DNA from: an uncultured Pelagibacteraceae bacterium
Lineage (GTDB): Bacteria > Pseudomonadota > Alphaproteobacteria > Pelagibacterales > Pelagibacteraceae
Direction of reading: 5' to 3'
NCBI GenBank assembly: GCA_902599495.1
Contig: CACKFY010000010.1
Span: 1 to 32,446, forward strand
DNA: 32,446 bases
Position 1 is the stretch's first letter. The number at the start of each line of letters is the position of its first letter. The notes below the pieces were generated by a model, which saw only the letters and a list, made by a program, of their open reading frames with translations, made no database searches and had not been told where the DNA came from. This document shows positions 7,432 to 15,157 of this stretch, one piece after another. The translations under genes were made by a program, and so were the position numbers.

Positions 7432-9525
7432 GTGGCTAAAAGATCAAAAAAAAAAAGAAAAAAAAGTAAAACGAATAAAAAAAAACTTAGAAAGTTTAAA
7501 AAATTTAAAAAGAGTTCAAAAAAAAGGAAAACTTCTAAGAGGAAAATCTCTCATTCTAAGAAAAGTATCATAGTAAAAGATGAGGAAGGAAATTCAGTTA
7601 TTAAAGTTTCTGATTCATGGTCAAATCAAGCTCTTATAAACAATATAAAGTATAAAAAGAAATACAATTCATCAGTAAAAGAAAATGATAAGTTTTGGAA
7701 GAGAGAAGGTAAAAGAATTACTTGGATTAAACCTTATACAAAAATTAAAGATGTAAAATATAGTAAAAACGAAGTAAAAATAAAATGGTTTTACGATGGA
7801 ACATTAAACGTTTCCGCAAATTGTATTGATAGACACTTAAAAAAAAATGGGAAAAAAACTGCAATCATTTGGGTTGGTGACGATCCAGCTGACACTAAAA
7901 AAATTACATATAAAGAATTACATAAAAATGTATGCAAAGCAGCCAATGCTTTAAAAAGTGTAGGAATACAAAAAGGTGACAGAGTTACAATTTATCTAAC
8001 AATGATACCTGAGCTCGCATATACAATGTTAGCTTGTGCAAGAATTGGAGCGGTTCACTCTATAATATTCGGAGGTTTTTCTCCTGACTCGATCGCGACT
8101 AGAATAAATGATTGCGAATCAGATTACTTAATTACAGCAGATGAAGGTGTGAGAGGGGGCAAAATAATTCCACTTAAAAAAATAGCTGATGAGGCTTTAT
8201 CTCAATGTCCAAATGTGAAGAAATGTATTGTAGTAAAAAGGACAGGAAATCAAGTCAGTTGGGATGATCAGAGAGATGTATCTTATGAGGAGTTGATAGC
8301 AAAAGTATCTGCAAAATGTGATCCTGAAGAGATGAATGCCGAAGATCCACTTTTTATTCTCTATACCTCAGGTTCAACAGGAAAACCAAAGGGAGTTTTA
8401 CATACATCCGGGGGTTACATAGTTTACGCTTCAATGACACATCAATATATATTTGATTACAAACCGAAAGATATCTATTGGTGCACAGCGGACATAGGTT
8501 GGGTGACAGGACATAGTTATATTATTTATGGACCATTATCTAACTGTGCCACAACTATAATGTTTGAAGGAGTTCCAAACTATCCTGACAGTTCTAGGTG
8601 GTGGCAAATAGTAGATAAGTATAAAGTAAACACATTTTATACCGCTCCAACAGCTATACGAGCTTTAATGAGAGAAGGTGAAACGCCAGTTAAAAAGACC
8701 AGTAGAAAATCTTTAAAATTGCTAGGTACTGTGGGGGAACCTATAAACCCTGAAGCTTGGATGTGGTACTACAATACAGTAGGGGATAAACGTTGTCCTA
8801 TTGTAGACACCTGGTGGCAGACAGAAACAGGAGGAATATTAATTGCACCACAACCTGGAGCAATTGACCTAAAACCAGGTTCAGCAACAAAACCTTTTTA
8901 TGGCATCAAACCTGTAATAGTAGATGAAGCAGGAAAAGTTTTAAAGGGTGCATGCAAAGGAAGATTATGCATGTCTGCATCTTGGCCTGGCCAGATGAGA
9001 ACTGTTTATGGAGATCACCAAAGATTTATAGATACTTATTTCTCTCAGTTTGATGGAAAATATTTTACTGGGGATGGCTGTAGAAGAGATAAAGATGGTT
9101 ATTATTGGATAACAGGGAGAGTTGATGATGTAATTATTGTTTCTGGGCACAACTTAGGTACAGCTGAAATCGAAAGTGCATTTGTGGCACATCCGAAAGT
9201 AGCTGAAGCAGCTGTAGTTGGATATCCGCACGATATAAAGGGTAACGGCTTATATTGTTACGTAACTTTAAATGCTGGTGAACAACCAAATGGTGATTTA
9301 GAAAGAGAGTTAAAACTTTGGGTAAGAAAACAAATTGGTCCAATAGCTACTCCAGACCTAATACAATTTTCTCCTGGTTTGCCAAAAACAAGGTCAGGAA
9401 AAATAATGCGAAGAATTTTAAGAAAAATTGCAGCTAATGAACATACTGAATTAGGTGACACCACAACTTTAGCTGATCCATCAGTAGTAGACTCTCTTAT
9501 AGAGAACAGACAAAACAAAGATTAA
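7432..9525 (+). CDS. acs: Acetyl-coenzyme A synthetase with lysine-rich N-terminal tail
   Basis: Acs makes acetyl-CoA from acetate, ATP and CoA through acetyl-AMP. The core is unmistakable: [31 protein letters not shown], the AMP-forming loop [11 protein letters not shown] (from Tyr311), [17 protein letters not shown], and TRSGKIMRR with the catalytic, acetylatable Lys657. The protein is 697 aa against 652 in E. coli. The excess is an N-terminal tail in which 27 of the first 44 residues are Lys or Arg. The GTG start at 7432 has AAAGG 6 bases upstream, and no ATG, GTG or TTG occurs in frame between it and the catalytic core, so the tail is probably real. The downstream ActP-like symporter suggests joint acetate use. 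Confidence 0.96.
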   Translation: MAKRSKKKRKKSKTNKKKLRKFKKFKKSSKKRKTSKRKISHSKKSIIVKDEEGNSVIKVSDSWSNQALINNIKYKKKYNSSVKENDKFWKREGKRITWIKPYTKIKDVKYSKNEVKIKWFYDGTLNVSANCIDRHLKKNGKKTAIIWVGDDPADTKKITYKELHKNVCKAANALKSVGIQKGDRVTIYLTMIPELAYTMLACARIGAVHSIIFGGFSPDSIATRINDCESDYLITADEGVRGGKIIPLKKIADEALSQCPNVKKCIVVKRTGNQVSWDDQRDVSYEELIAKVSAKCDPEEMNAEDPLFILYTSGSTGKPKGVLHTSGGYIVYASMTHQYIFDYKPKDIYWCTADIGWVTGHSYIIYGPLSNCATTIMFEGVPNYPDSSRWWQIVDKYKVNTFYTAPTAIRALMREGETPVKKTSRKSLKLLGTVGEPINPEAWMWYYNTVGDKRCPIVDTWWQTETGGILIAPQPGAIDLKPGSATKPFYGIKPVIVDEAGKVLKGACKGRLCMSASWPGQMRTVYGDHQRFIDTYFSQFDGKYFTGDGCRRDKDGYYWITGRVDDVIIVSGHNLGTAEIESAFVAHPKVAEAAVVGYPHDIKGNGLYCYVTLNAGEQPNGDLERELKLWVRKQIGPIATPDLIQFSPGLPKTRSGKIMRRILRKIAANEHTELGDTTTLADPSVVDSLIENRQNKD

Positions 9526-10149
9526 CTATTTAAGATTAACACTAATTTTTTCTAAATCAGCCACAACTAACATCCATTTGTTTTTTATGGAATTGATTAC
9601 TATTTCTTTATCCAGTTCTTTGAGTTCGTCAGCGATGGGGGCCCAATGAAATAATGCGTTACAACTATTTAAGAATGGGCTATCATTGCTATATTCTTCT
9701 ACATTAAAGTCTTTAATTTTTTCTTTAAACTTATTTTTATATTTCTCGCAAATATCTTTTGGTAAACCATTATGAATTTCATTATTTAAAATACTTTCGT
9801 AAATCTTAGTAGGGTCCAGACTTTTAATATCATATTTTTTTTTTAAAAAAGAGACAGAATAAAAAGTCAAATCTGTAACAGCTTCAGAAAATATATTCCA
9901 TTTAGATTTATTAACTGATTGCACAAATACATCGTCTGTAAACATCATATATTGCTTTAAGCCCATTCTAGTTTTTAGGTATCCATATAAGGTTGACTGC
10001 GTTACAAAAGCTGATTTTTCTTTAATGAAAATTGACAAATCATCTTCATTGTTAATTTTTAAAAATTTTTTACTAATTTTCTCATAAGGAAAAAGATAAT
10101 CTTTTACTGCTGATAATACCTCAGATACTGCTTTTAGATTCAATTTCAA
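9526..10149 (-). CDS. Hypothetical protein, 207 aa
   Basis: I do not recognise this family. It is a soluble, charged, probably helical protein with no signal peptide or membrane segment. Distinctive stretches that look conserved are STLYGYLKTRMGLKQY (residues ~52-67), MMFTDDVFVQS, and NSCNALFHWAPIADEL near residue 165. It starts divergently from the DUF4212/symporter operon. Its stop lies directly against the acs stop, so it is convergent with acs with no spacer. Size, codon use and placement support a real gene. No function is assigned. Confidence 0.8.
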   Translation of the reverse strand: MKLNLKAVSEVLSAVKDYLFPYEKISKKFLKINNEDDLSIFIKEKSAFVTQSTLYGYLKTRMGLKQYMMFTDDVFVQSVNKSKWNIFSEAVTDLTFYSVSFLKKKYDIKSLDPTKIYESILNNEIHNGLPKDICEKYKNKFKEKIKDFNVEEYSNDSPFLNSCNALFHWAPIADELKELDKEIVINSIKNKWMLVVADLEKISVNLK

Positions 10150-10264
10150 GTTGTATGCCTTTTTGTCTCTTTTTTTTTCCTTATTTTTAGCGATTTATAG
10201 CACTTCAAAATAGGTTTTTTAACTTTTAATTACTCTCAAAATGGGTAGGATCTCAAGCAATAAG

Positions 10265-10278
10265 TTACGTTAACGTAA
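10265..10278. promoter_or_regulatory. 14-bp perfect palindrome, possible operator
   Basis: TTACGTTAACGTAA is identical to its own reverse complement. It ends 14 bases before the DUF4212 ATG and 4 bases before a strong Shine-Dalgarno (AGGGGG, 10283-10288). A dimeric repressor bound here would cover the transcript start or ribosome site region of the symporter operon. The rest of the 143-base gap (10150-10292) shows no clear promoter hexamers and no hairpin. Confidence 0.45.
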
Positions 10279-10292
10279 ATATAGGGGGAAAA

Positions 10293-10547
10293 ATGTCAAA
10301 TAAAGAAAAACATTGGCAGAAAACCAGAGGTCACATGATAATGACATTATGTCTTTGGGCTTTCTTCTCAATGGTGATTTTCCTTTTTGGATATGAAATC
10401 AATTCAATGAGCTTTCTAGGATATCCGTTAGCTTATTACATGACAGCACAAGGATCACTTCTTGCGTTTGTTATCATTATTTTCTGGTTTGCAAACAAAC
10501 AAGAAAAGATTGATGAAGAGTTTGGTTTCGGAGAGAAGGAGGATTAA
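10293..10547 (+). CDS. DUF4212 family small subunit of sodium/solute symporter
   Basis: An 84-aa protein with two membrane helices (residues ~16-35 and ~52-70), an N-terminal HWQKTRGHM segment and a charged C-terminal tail. This matches the DUF4212 family, which is encoded next to ActP-like sodium:solute symporters and is proposed to be their small subunit. A strong Shine-Dalgarno (AGGGGG) precedes it. Its stop overlaps the start of the large subunit (TAATG). A regulator-like palindrome lies just upstream. Confidence 0.9.
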   Translation: MSNKEKHWQKTRGHMIMTLCLWAFFSMVIFLFGYEINSMSFLGYPLAYYMTAQGSLLAFVIIIFWFANKQEKIDEEFGFGEKED

Positions 10548-12385
10548 TGTTTAAAGGTGGATTTATACAAAACCTTCCTAAGATTTATGGTTTGTATACC
10601 GGAGGCTTTATAGTTTTCATTTTAATGATGGCTATTGCAGAACAAGCCGGTGTAACAGCAAAAACAATTGGTATTTTGTTTGTTGCATTTACCGTGGCGA
10701 TATATGCCTTAATTGGTTATTTATCTAGAACGGTACAGGTAGACGCATACTATCTTGCAGGAAGACAAGTCCCAACAGTGTTTAATGGAATGGCGACAGC
10801 TGCTGACTGGATGTCAGGTGCTTCGTTCGTAGCATTAGCAGGTGGTGTTTACTTCGGTGGTTATAGTTATATGGCTTTCTTAGTTGGTTGGACAGGTGGT
10901 TATGTGCTTGTATCAACTTTATTAGCACCATACTTAAGAAAATTTGGATGTTACACAGTGCCAGATTTTATAGGAACAAGATACGGTGGAAACGGAGTAC
11001 GTTTCTGTGCAGTATTAGTTCTTGTATTAGCTTCTTTCACTTACGTGACAGCTCAGATAAATGCTACAGGAACTATTGCTGCTAGAGCATTAGGTATTCC
11101 GTTTGAAGCAGGTGTATGGGTAGGTTTAGTTAGTATCTTACTATGTTCAATGTTAGGTGGAATGAGAGCTGTAACATGGACACAGGTTGCACAATATATC
11201 GTATTGATTATTGCTTACCTAATTCCAGTATTCTGGATTAGTAACAAAATCGGTGCAGGTGTATTCCCACACTTAATGTTAGGTGATGAGGTAGCAAGAA
11301 TAACTGAACTTGAAGGTCAATTCGGATTAGCAAAAAATAGTGCCGCTGACATGAAAGCAGCTGGTGTTCCAGGTGGATTAAAATCTATCGCGGTAGCACA
11401 TGCTGGAGTGGGTGCAGGTGGAATGGCAGTATGGAAATACATATCGCTAGCTATCTGTATGATGGTCGGAACTGCGTCGTTACCTCATATCTTAATGAGA
11501 TACTTCACAACTCCTTCTGTAAAATCAGCTAGAAAATCAGTAGCTTGGTCGCTATTCTTCATTTTCTTGCTTTACTCTTCAGCTCCGATGCTTGCAACTT
11601 TGTCTAAAATTTCATTAATGGATCCAAACTTATCTACGGGTATTATTGGAAAATCTATTGCTGATGTTCAAAGTATAGAGTGGGTCAAACAATGGTCTTC
11701 TCAGAAGCAAGTGTTCATTGCTGACTTTAACGGTGACGGCATACTACAGTTAAACGAGTGGTTCATGAGAACAGGTGTAGTAGTTCTTGCAACTCCTGAA
11801 GTTGCTGGATTACCATACGTAATCTCTGGACTTGTGGCTGCCGGTGGTATGGCCGCTGCGATGTCAACTGCAGATGGATTAATTCTTGCGATAGCAAATG
11901 CATTATCACATGACGTTTACTACAACATGATCGATCCAAAAGCGGATGTTAGAAAAAGATTAATAGTTGCACGAGTACTATTAGTCGTAATTGGTGCCGC
12001 TGGTGCATACATTGCATCAATGCGTATCACTAGTATCCTTGGAGCAGTTGCATGGGCGTTTGACTTTGCGATGTCAGGCTTATTCTTCCCACTTGTACTT
12101 GGAGTATGGTGGAAGAGAGCTACTAGAGAAGGTGCAATAGCAGGAATGCTATCTGGACTTACGGCTGGAACAGCTTATCTAATTTATGTGTATCCTAAGT
12201 TTTTGGGTAACCCTGCATGGTTAGGTATTGACCACTTAAGATTTGGTCTAATTGGTGCTCCAGTATGTTTAGTAGTAATGGTTGTTGTAAGTTTAATGAC
12301 CAAAGCTCCTGATGCTGCAACACAGAGAATGGTTGATGAAGTTAGGGTTCCTAGCGGAAAATCTATTCTTGGTAGAGCGCACTAA
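10547..12385 (+). CDS. ActP-like sodium:solute symporter (SSS family), large subunit, with EF-hand-like loop
   Basis: A 612-aa inner-membrane transporter of the SSS family with about 13 hydrophobic segments. Family marks are DAYYLAGRQVPTVFNGMATA (residues ~66-85), the Gly/Ala-rich helix that follows, TVPDFIGTRYGG, LGGMRAVTWTQVAQY, and AAAMSTADGLILAIANALSHD. Partnership with a DUF4212 subunit and proximity to acs suggest acetate or a similar monocarboxylate as substrate; this is inferred, not shown. Residues 393-404 (DFNGDGILQLNE) form a perfect 12-residue EF-hand calcium loop in a long extramembrane segment (~350-410). Base composition is higher in G+C than the neighbours, with more TTC and TAC codons, which fits high expression. 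A strong terminator follows. Confidence 0.9.
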   Translation: MFKGGFIQNLPKIYGLYTGGFIVFILMMAIAEQAGVTAKTIGILFVAFTVAIYALIGYLSRTVQVDAYYLAGRQVPTVFNGMATAADWMSGASFVALAGGVYFGGYSYMAFLVGWTGGYVLVSTLLAPYLRKFGCYTVPDFIGTRYGGNGVRFCAVLVLVLASFTYVTAQINATGTIAARALGIPFEAGVWVGLVSILLCSMLGGMRAVTWTQVAQYIVLIIAYLIPVFWISNKIGAGVFPHLMLGDEVARITELEGQFGLAKNSAADMKAAGVPGGLKSIAVAHAGVGAGGMAVWKYISLAICMMVGTASLPHILMRYFTTPSVKSARKSVAWSLFFIFLLYSSAPMLATLSKISLMDPNLSTGIIGKSIADVQSIEWVKQWSSQKQVFIADFNGDGILQLNEWFMRTGVVVLATPEVAGLPYVISGLVAAGGMAAAMSTADGLILAIANALSHDVYYNMIDPKADVRKRLIVARVLLVVIGAAGAYIASMRITSILGAVAWAFDFAMSGLFFPLVLGVWWKRATREGAIAGMLSGLTAGTAYLIYVYPKFLGNPAWLGIDHLRFGLIGAPVCLVVMVVVSLMTKAPDAATQRMVDEVRVPSGKSILGRAH

Positions 12386-12405
12386 GGAATAAAATTAAAT
12401 TATTT

Positions 12406-12436
12406 AAAGGGGCGATTTATTCGCCCCTTTTTTTTT
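12406..12436 (+). terminator. Rho-independent terminator of the symporter operon
   Basis: A perfect 10-bp stem (AAAGGGGCGA at 12406-12415 with TCGCCCCTTT at 12421-12430) encloses the 5-base loop TTTAT, and the T run continues to 12436. It sits 20 bases after the symporter stop. It is the only classic intrinsic terminator I see in the window and suggests that read-through from a strongly expressed operon must be blocked. Confidence 0.93.
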
Positions 12437-12460
12437 GCTTTAATAATGATAATGTAAGTT

Positions 12461-12802
12461 ATGCCTATTTGGGTTTACGTTTTAGACTATATTTTAGGAA
12501 TAGTGATGTACACTTTAATTGGAAGAGCGGCTATGAACATCTTTCAAAGGGAAGATTCCAATTTTTTTTTTATGAGAATTTTCGTAAAATTTACAAATCC
12601 AGTGCTCAAAGTTTTTGATAAGATCACACCTGAGTTTTTAGCTAGACCAATTGTTCCATTATATGTTGCATTTTATTTCTATTTAATAAGATTTTATTTA
12701 ATGCCGTGGTTATTAGGGTATGGATCTATGGGCATGTTGTCATTTCCTATAGACCATGAGTTCTCAAGAGAACTATACAGATTATTTAGCCCAGACAAAT
12801 AA
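12461..12802 (+). CDS. Small integral membrane protein, possibly YggT-related
   Basis: A 113-aa protein with hydrophobic segments at residues ~5-22, ~64-85 and ~88-100. The stretch FVKFTNPVLKVFDKITPEF followed by PIVPLYVAFYF recalls the YggT layout (helix, TxPxL...P loop, helix), but the match is loose and I would not assign the family on it. The FFFMRIF and MLSFPIDHEF segments look conserved. It starts 25 bases after the symporter terminator; GATAAT at 12448-12453 may be a -10 box, and there is no Shine-Dalgarno. Function unknown. Confidence 0.8.
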   Translation: MPIWVYVLDYILGIVMYTLIGRAAMNIFQREDSNFFFMRIFVKFTNPVLKVFDKITPEFLARPIVPLYVAFYFYLIRFYLMPWLLGYGSMGMLSFPIDHEFSRELYRLFSPDK

Positions 12803-12807
12803 TTTTT

Positions 12808-12835
12808 TTGACAAGATTGTTATATAAAATATAAA
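12808..12835 (+). promoter_or_regulatory. Promoter for rpe (TTGACA-N16-TATAAA)
   Basis: An exact -35 TTGACA (12808-12813) is separated by 16 bases from TATAAA (12830-12835). The -10 box ends 8 bases before the rpe ATG, so transcription would begin at or 1-2 bases before the start codon. No Shine-Dalgarno is present. Confidence 0.6.
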
Positions 12836-12843
12836 TAAAATAT

Positions 12844-13506
12844 ATGTCATCTAATATAAAGATTTCGCCTTCAATTTTATCAGCCGATTTTAGTAAACTT
12901 GGTGAGGAAATAATTTCATTGGATAAGGCTGGTGCAGATTATATACATGTAGATGTTATGGATGGACACTTTGTTCCTAACATTACCATTGGGCCAGAAA
13001 TTATAAAAAAATTAAGACCTGTAACTAAAAAAACTTTTGATGTTCATTTGATGATAGAGCCAGTTGATAAGTATATTAAAGACTTTGCTTACGCTGGAGC
13101 AGATATTATTACATTTCATCCAGAAGCAACACCAAGCACAGAGGAAACTATCAATCTAATAAGAAAATTTAACAAAAAAGTTGGTATATCTTTAAAACCA
13201 AACTCTGACATTAGTCTTATTGAAAAATACCTAAAAAAAATAGATTTAATATTAGTCATGAGTGTGGAGCCGGGATTTGCTGGTCAAAAATTTATGCCGG
13301 ATGTTTTACCAAAATTAAAAAAGCTTAAAGAGATAATTACAAACGAAAATTTGAAAATAGACCTTGAAATAGACGGAGGAATAAATTTTGAAAATTCTAA
13401 GACTGTGATTAATGCTGGTGCAAACGTTTTAGTTTCAGGTTCTACTATTTTTAAACAAAATAATGGAGATTTAAAAAAAAACATTAGTTTATTAAGATCG
13501 AGTTAA
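12844..13506 (+). CDS. rpe: Ribulose-phosphate 3-epimerase
   Basis: Rpe interconverts ribulose 5-phosphate and xylulose 5-phosphate in the pentose phosphate pathway. The TIM-barrel signatures are present: ISPSILSADFSKL at the start, the metal-binding HVDVMDGHFVPN near residue 38, FDVHLMIEP near residue 68, VMSVEPGFAGQKF near residue 140 and EIDGGIN near residue 178. The length of 220 aa is normal. It heads a run with the heparinase-like gene (3-base gap) and purH (1-base gap). Confidence 0.97.
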   Translation: MSSNIKISPSILSADFSKLGEEIISLDKAGADYIHVDVMDGHFVPNITIGPEIIKKLRPVTKKTFDVHLMIEPVDKYIKDFAYAGADIITFHPEATPSTEETINLIRKFNKKVGISLKPNSDISLIEKYLKKIDLILVMSVEPGFAGQKFMPDVLPKLKKLKEIITNENLKIDLEIDGGINFENSKTVINAGANVLVSGSTIFKQNNGDLKKNISLLRSS

Positions 13507-13509
13507 ACA

Positions 13510-15156
13510 ATGATCAGCCTTAAAACTGCTTACTATTATATTTTAGCAGTTAAAATAAATTTTACAAAATTTTTCAAAAAAATTTATTTTACCACAGGAT
13601 TTTATAAAAAATCTTTAATATCTAAAGTCCCAAGTCAATTTTTTTTCTTTCCCAATCCATTTTTAATATCATCTATCTCAGATTATAAAAAATTTGCTTT
13701 TCAAATTAATAATCTTGACCCTAAAAAATTTTGGGAGCAAGAATATTCACATAAAGAAAAAAGAGAGTTGCATAACTTTCTATGGTTAAGTTCAATAGAT
13801 CGTAAAGATGATTCATCTACCCTTAGAAAAATTGTATCTTTATGGAATCTTAATAATCTTAAATATAAATCACTTATTTGGGAAACAAGTATAATTAGTA
13901 AACGAATAATAAGTTGGATTTTAAATGCAGACATAATTTTAAAAAATTCTAATTTTGACTTTAAAAGAAATTTTATTGAATCAATTGTAATTCAGACAAA
14001 TCATATAAAGAAAAATTTCAAATATGAAATAGATCATCAAAAAAAAATTGAAGTGATCACAGCTTTAATTCTATCAGGTTTAGTTTTTAAGGAGTATGAA
14101 GAAAATTACGAATATAGTTTAAAAGAATTAGAAAAATTAATTGAGACATTTTTTGATGATAAAGGTTTTCCTTTAACAAGAAGTCCGAACGACTTATTAA
14201 ATTACACAAAATATTTTTTATTGATAAAAGAAGTTATTAAAGATGCTCAAAAATATGTTCCAGAAGTGTTAGAAAATATAATTGAAAAAAATTTAGAATG
14301 TTTGAAGCAGATTACTACTCCAAATAATTCGCTTCCATTATTTAATGGTTCGGTTGAGAAGGATTTAACAAATTTTTATGAATACATAAATCATTTCAAA
14401 ATTAAGATAAAGAAACAAAAGATTAGTACCGGAAACATTTATGTTCTTAAAAATAAAAAAGATGTAATTTATTTTGAAGCAGGAGACCCTCCGCAGAAAA
14501 ATTATTCATCTTGTTATCAATCAGGGCCTTTATCTTTCGAATATTTTTTTGATGGCCAAAAAGTAATTACTAATAGTGGATTTGGAGTAAATATTTCTAA
14601 AAAAGCAAGATTTTTAAGTCGATTTACTTCCTCTCAGTCAGCATTGTGTTTAAACGACACTTCTATAGTGGGATTTGAGAAGAATAATATGATGAACAAA
14701 GCATATGGTTTTTTAATTAAAAGAGATTTTAAAATTTTAGATTTAGAACATATTAACAATTCTAACGAAATTAAAGTTAAAGCTGGTCATAACGCATATC
14801 TAAAAAATTTTGGGTGCATTCATAATAGAGCTATAAGCATTGATAAAATCAAAAATAAAATTGTTGGTCAAGATAAAATTATGCGAAAAAGTATAAATTC
14901 GAGAATAAAGTATGATGTAAGATTTCATCTATATCCAGGAATCACAGCTGTTCAAACTTTAGGTGGAAGTAATTTACTTATTCAAATTAATAAAAATAAA
15001 GCTTTGTTATTCTCTACAAATGAGAAAAGTTTAAAAATTGAAAAAAGTATTTTTTTTGGGGGCCAGAAAGTGTTAGATAATTATTGTATTGTAATTTCTG
15101 GTATTATGGAAAATAACGAAAAAATTATCAACTGGGAAATAGTGAAAAAAATATAA
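13510..15156 (+). CDS. Heparinase II/III-like protein
   Basis: A 548-aa protein with the two-part layout of the heparinase II/III family. An alpha-helical N-terminal part contains WLSSIDRKD, WILNADIIL and a DDKGFPLTRSPND segment. A C-terminal beta-rich part begins near residue 315 with YFEAGDPPQ and continues with SGPLSFEYFFDGQKVITNSG. In related proteins a His-Ala-Asp-type motif often precedes the LSFE strand; here it reads SCYQSGPLSFE, so the usual histidine is absent and lyase activity is uncertain. There is no signal peptide. Heparinase-like genes next to purH are common in Alphaproteobacteria, where the role is not established. Confidence 0.85.
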   Translation: MISLKTAYYYILAVKINFTKFFKKIYFTTGFYKKSLISKVPSQFFFFPNPFLISSISDYKKFAFQINNLDPKKFWEQEYSHKEKRELHNFLWLSSIDRKDDSSTLRKIVSLWNLNNLKYKSLIWETSIISKRIISWILNADIILKNSNFDFKRNFIESIVIQTNHIKKNFKYEIDHQKKIEVITALILSGLVFKEYEENYEYSLKELEKLIETFFDDKGFPLTRSPNDLLNYTKYFLLIKEVIKDAQKYVPEVLENIIEKNLECLKQITTPNNSLPLFNGSVEKDLTNFYEYINHFKIKIKKQKISTGNIYVLKNKKDVIYFEAGDPPQKNYSSCYQSGPLSFEYFFDGQKVITNSGFGVNISKKARFLSRFTSSQSALCLNDTSIVGFEKNNMMNKAYGFLIKRDFKILDLEHINNSNEIKVKAGHNAYLKNFGCIHNRAISIDKIKNKIVGQDKIMRKSINSRIKYDVRFHLYPGITAVQTLGGSNLLIQINKNKALLFSTNEKSLKIEKSIFFGGQKVLDNYCIVISGIMENNEKIINWEIVKKI

Positions 15157-15157
15157 A

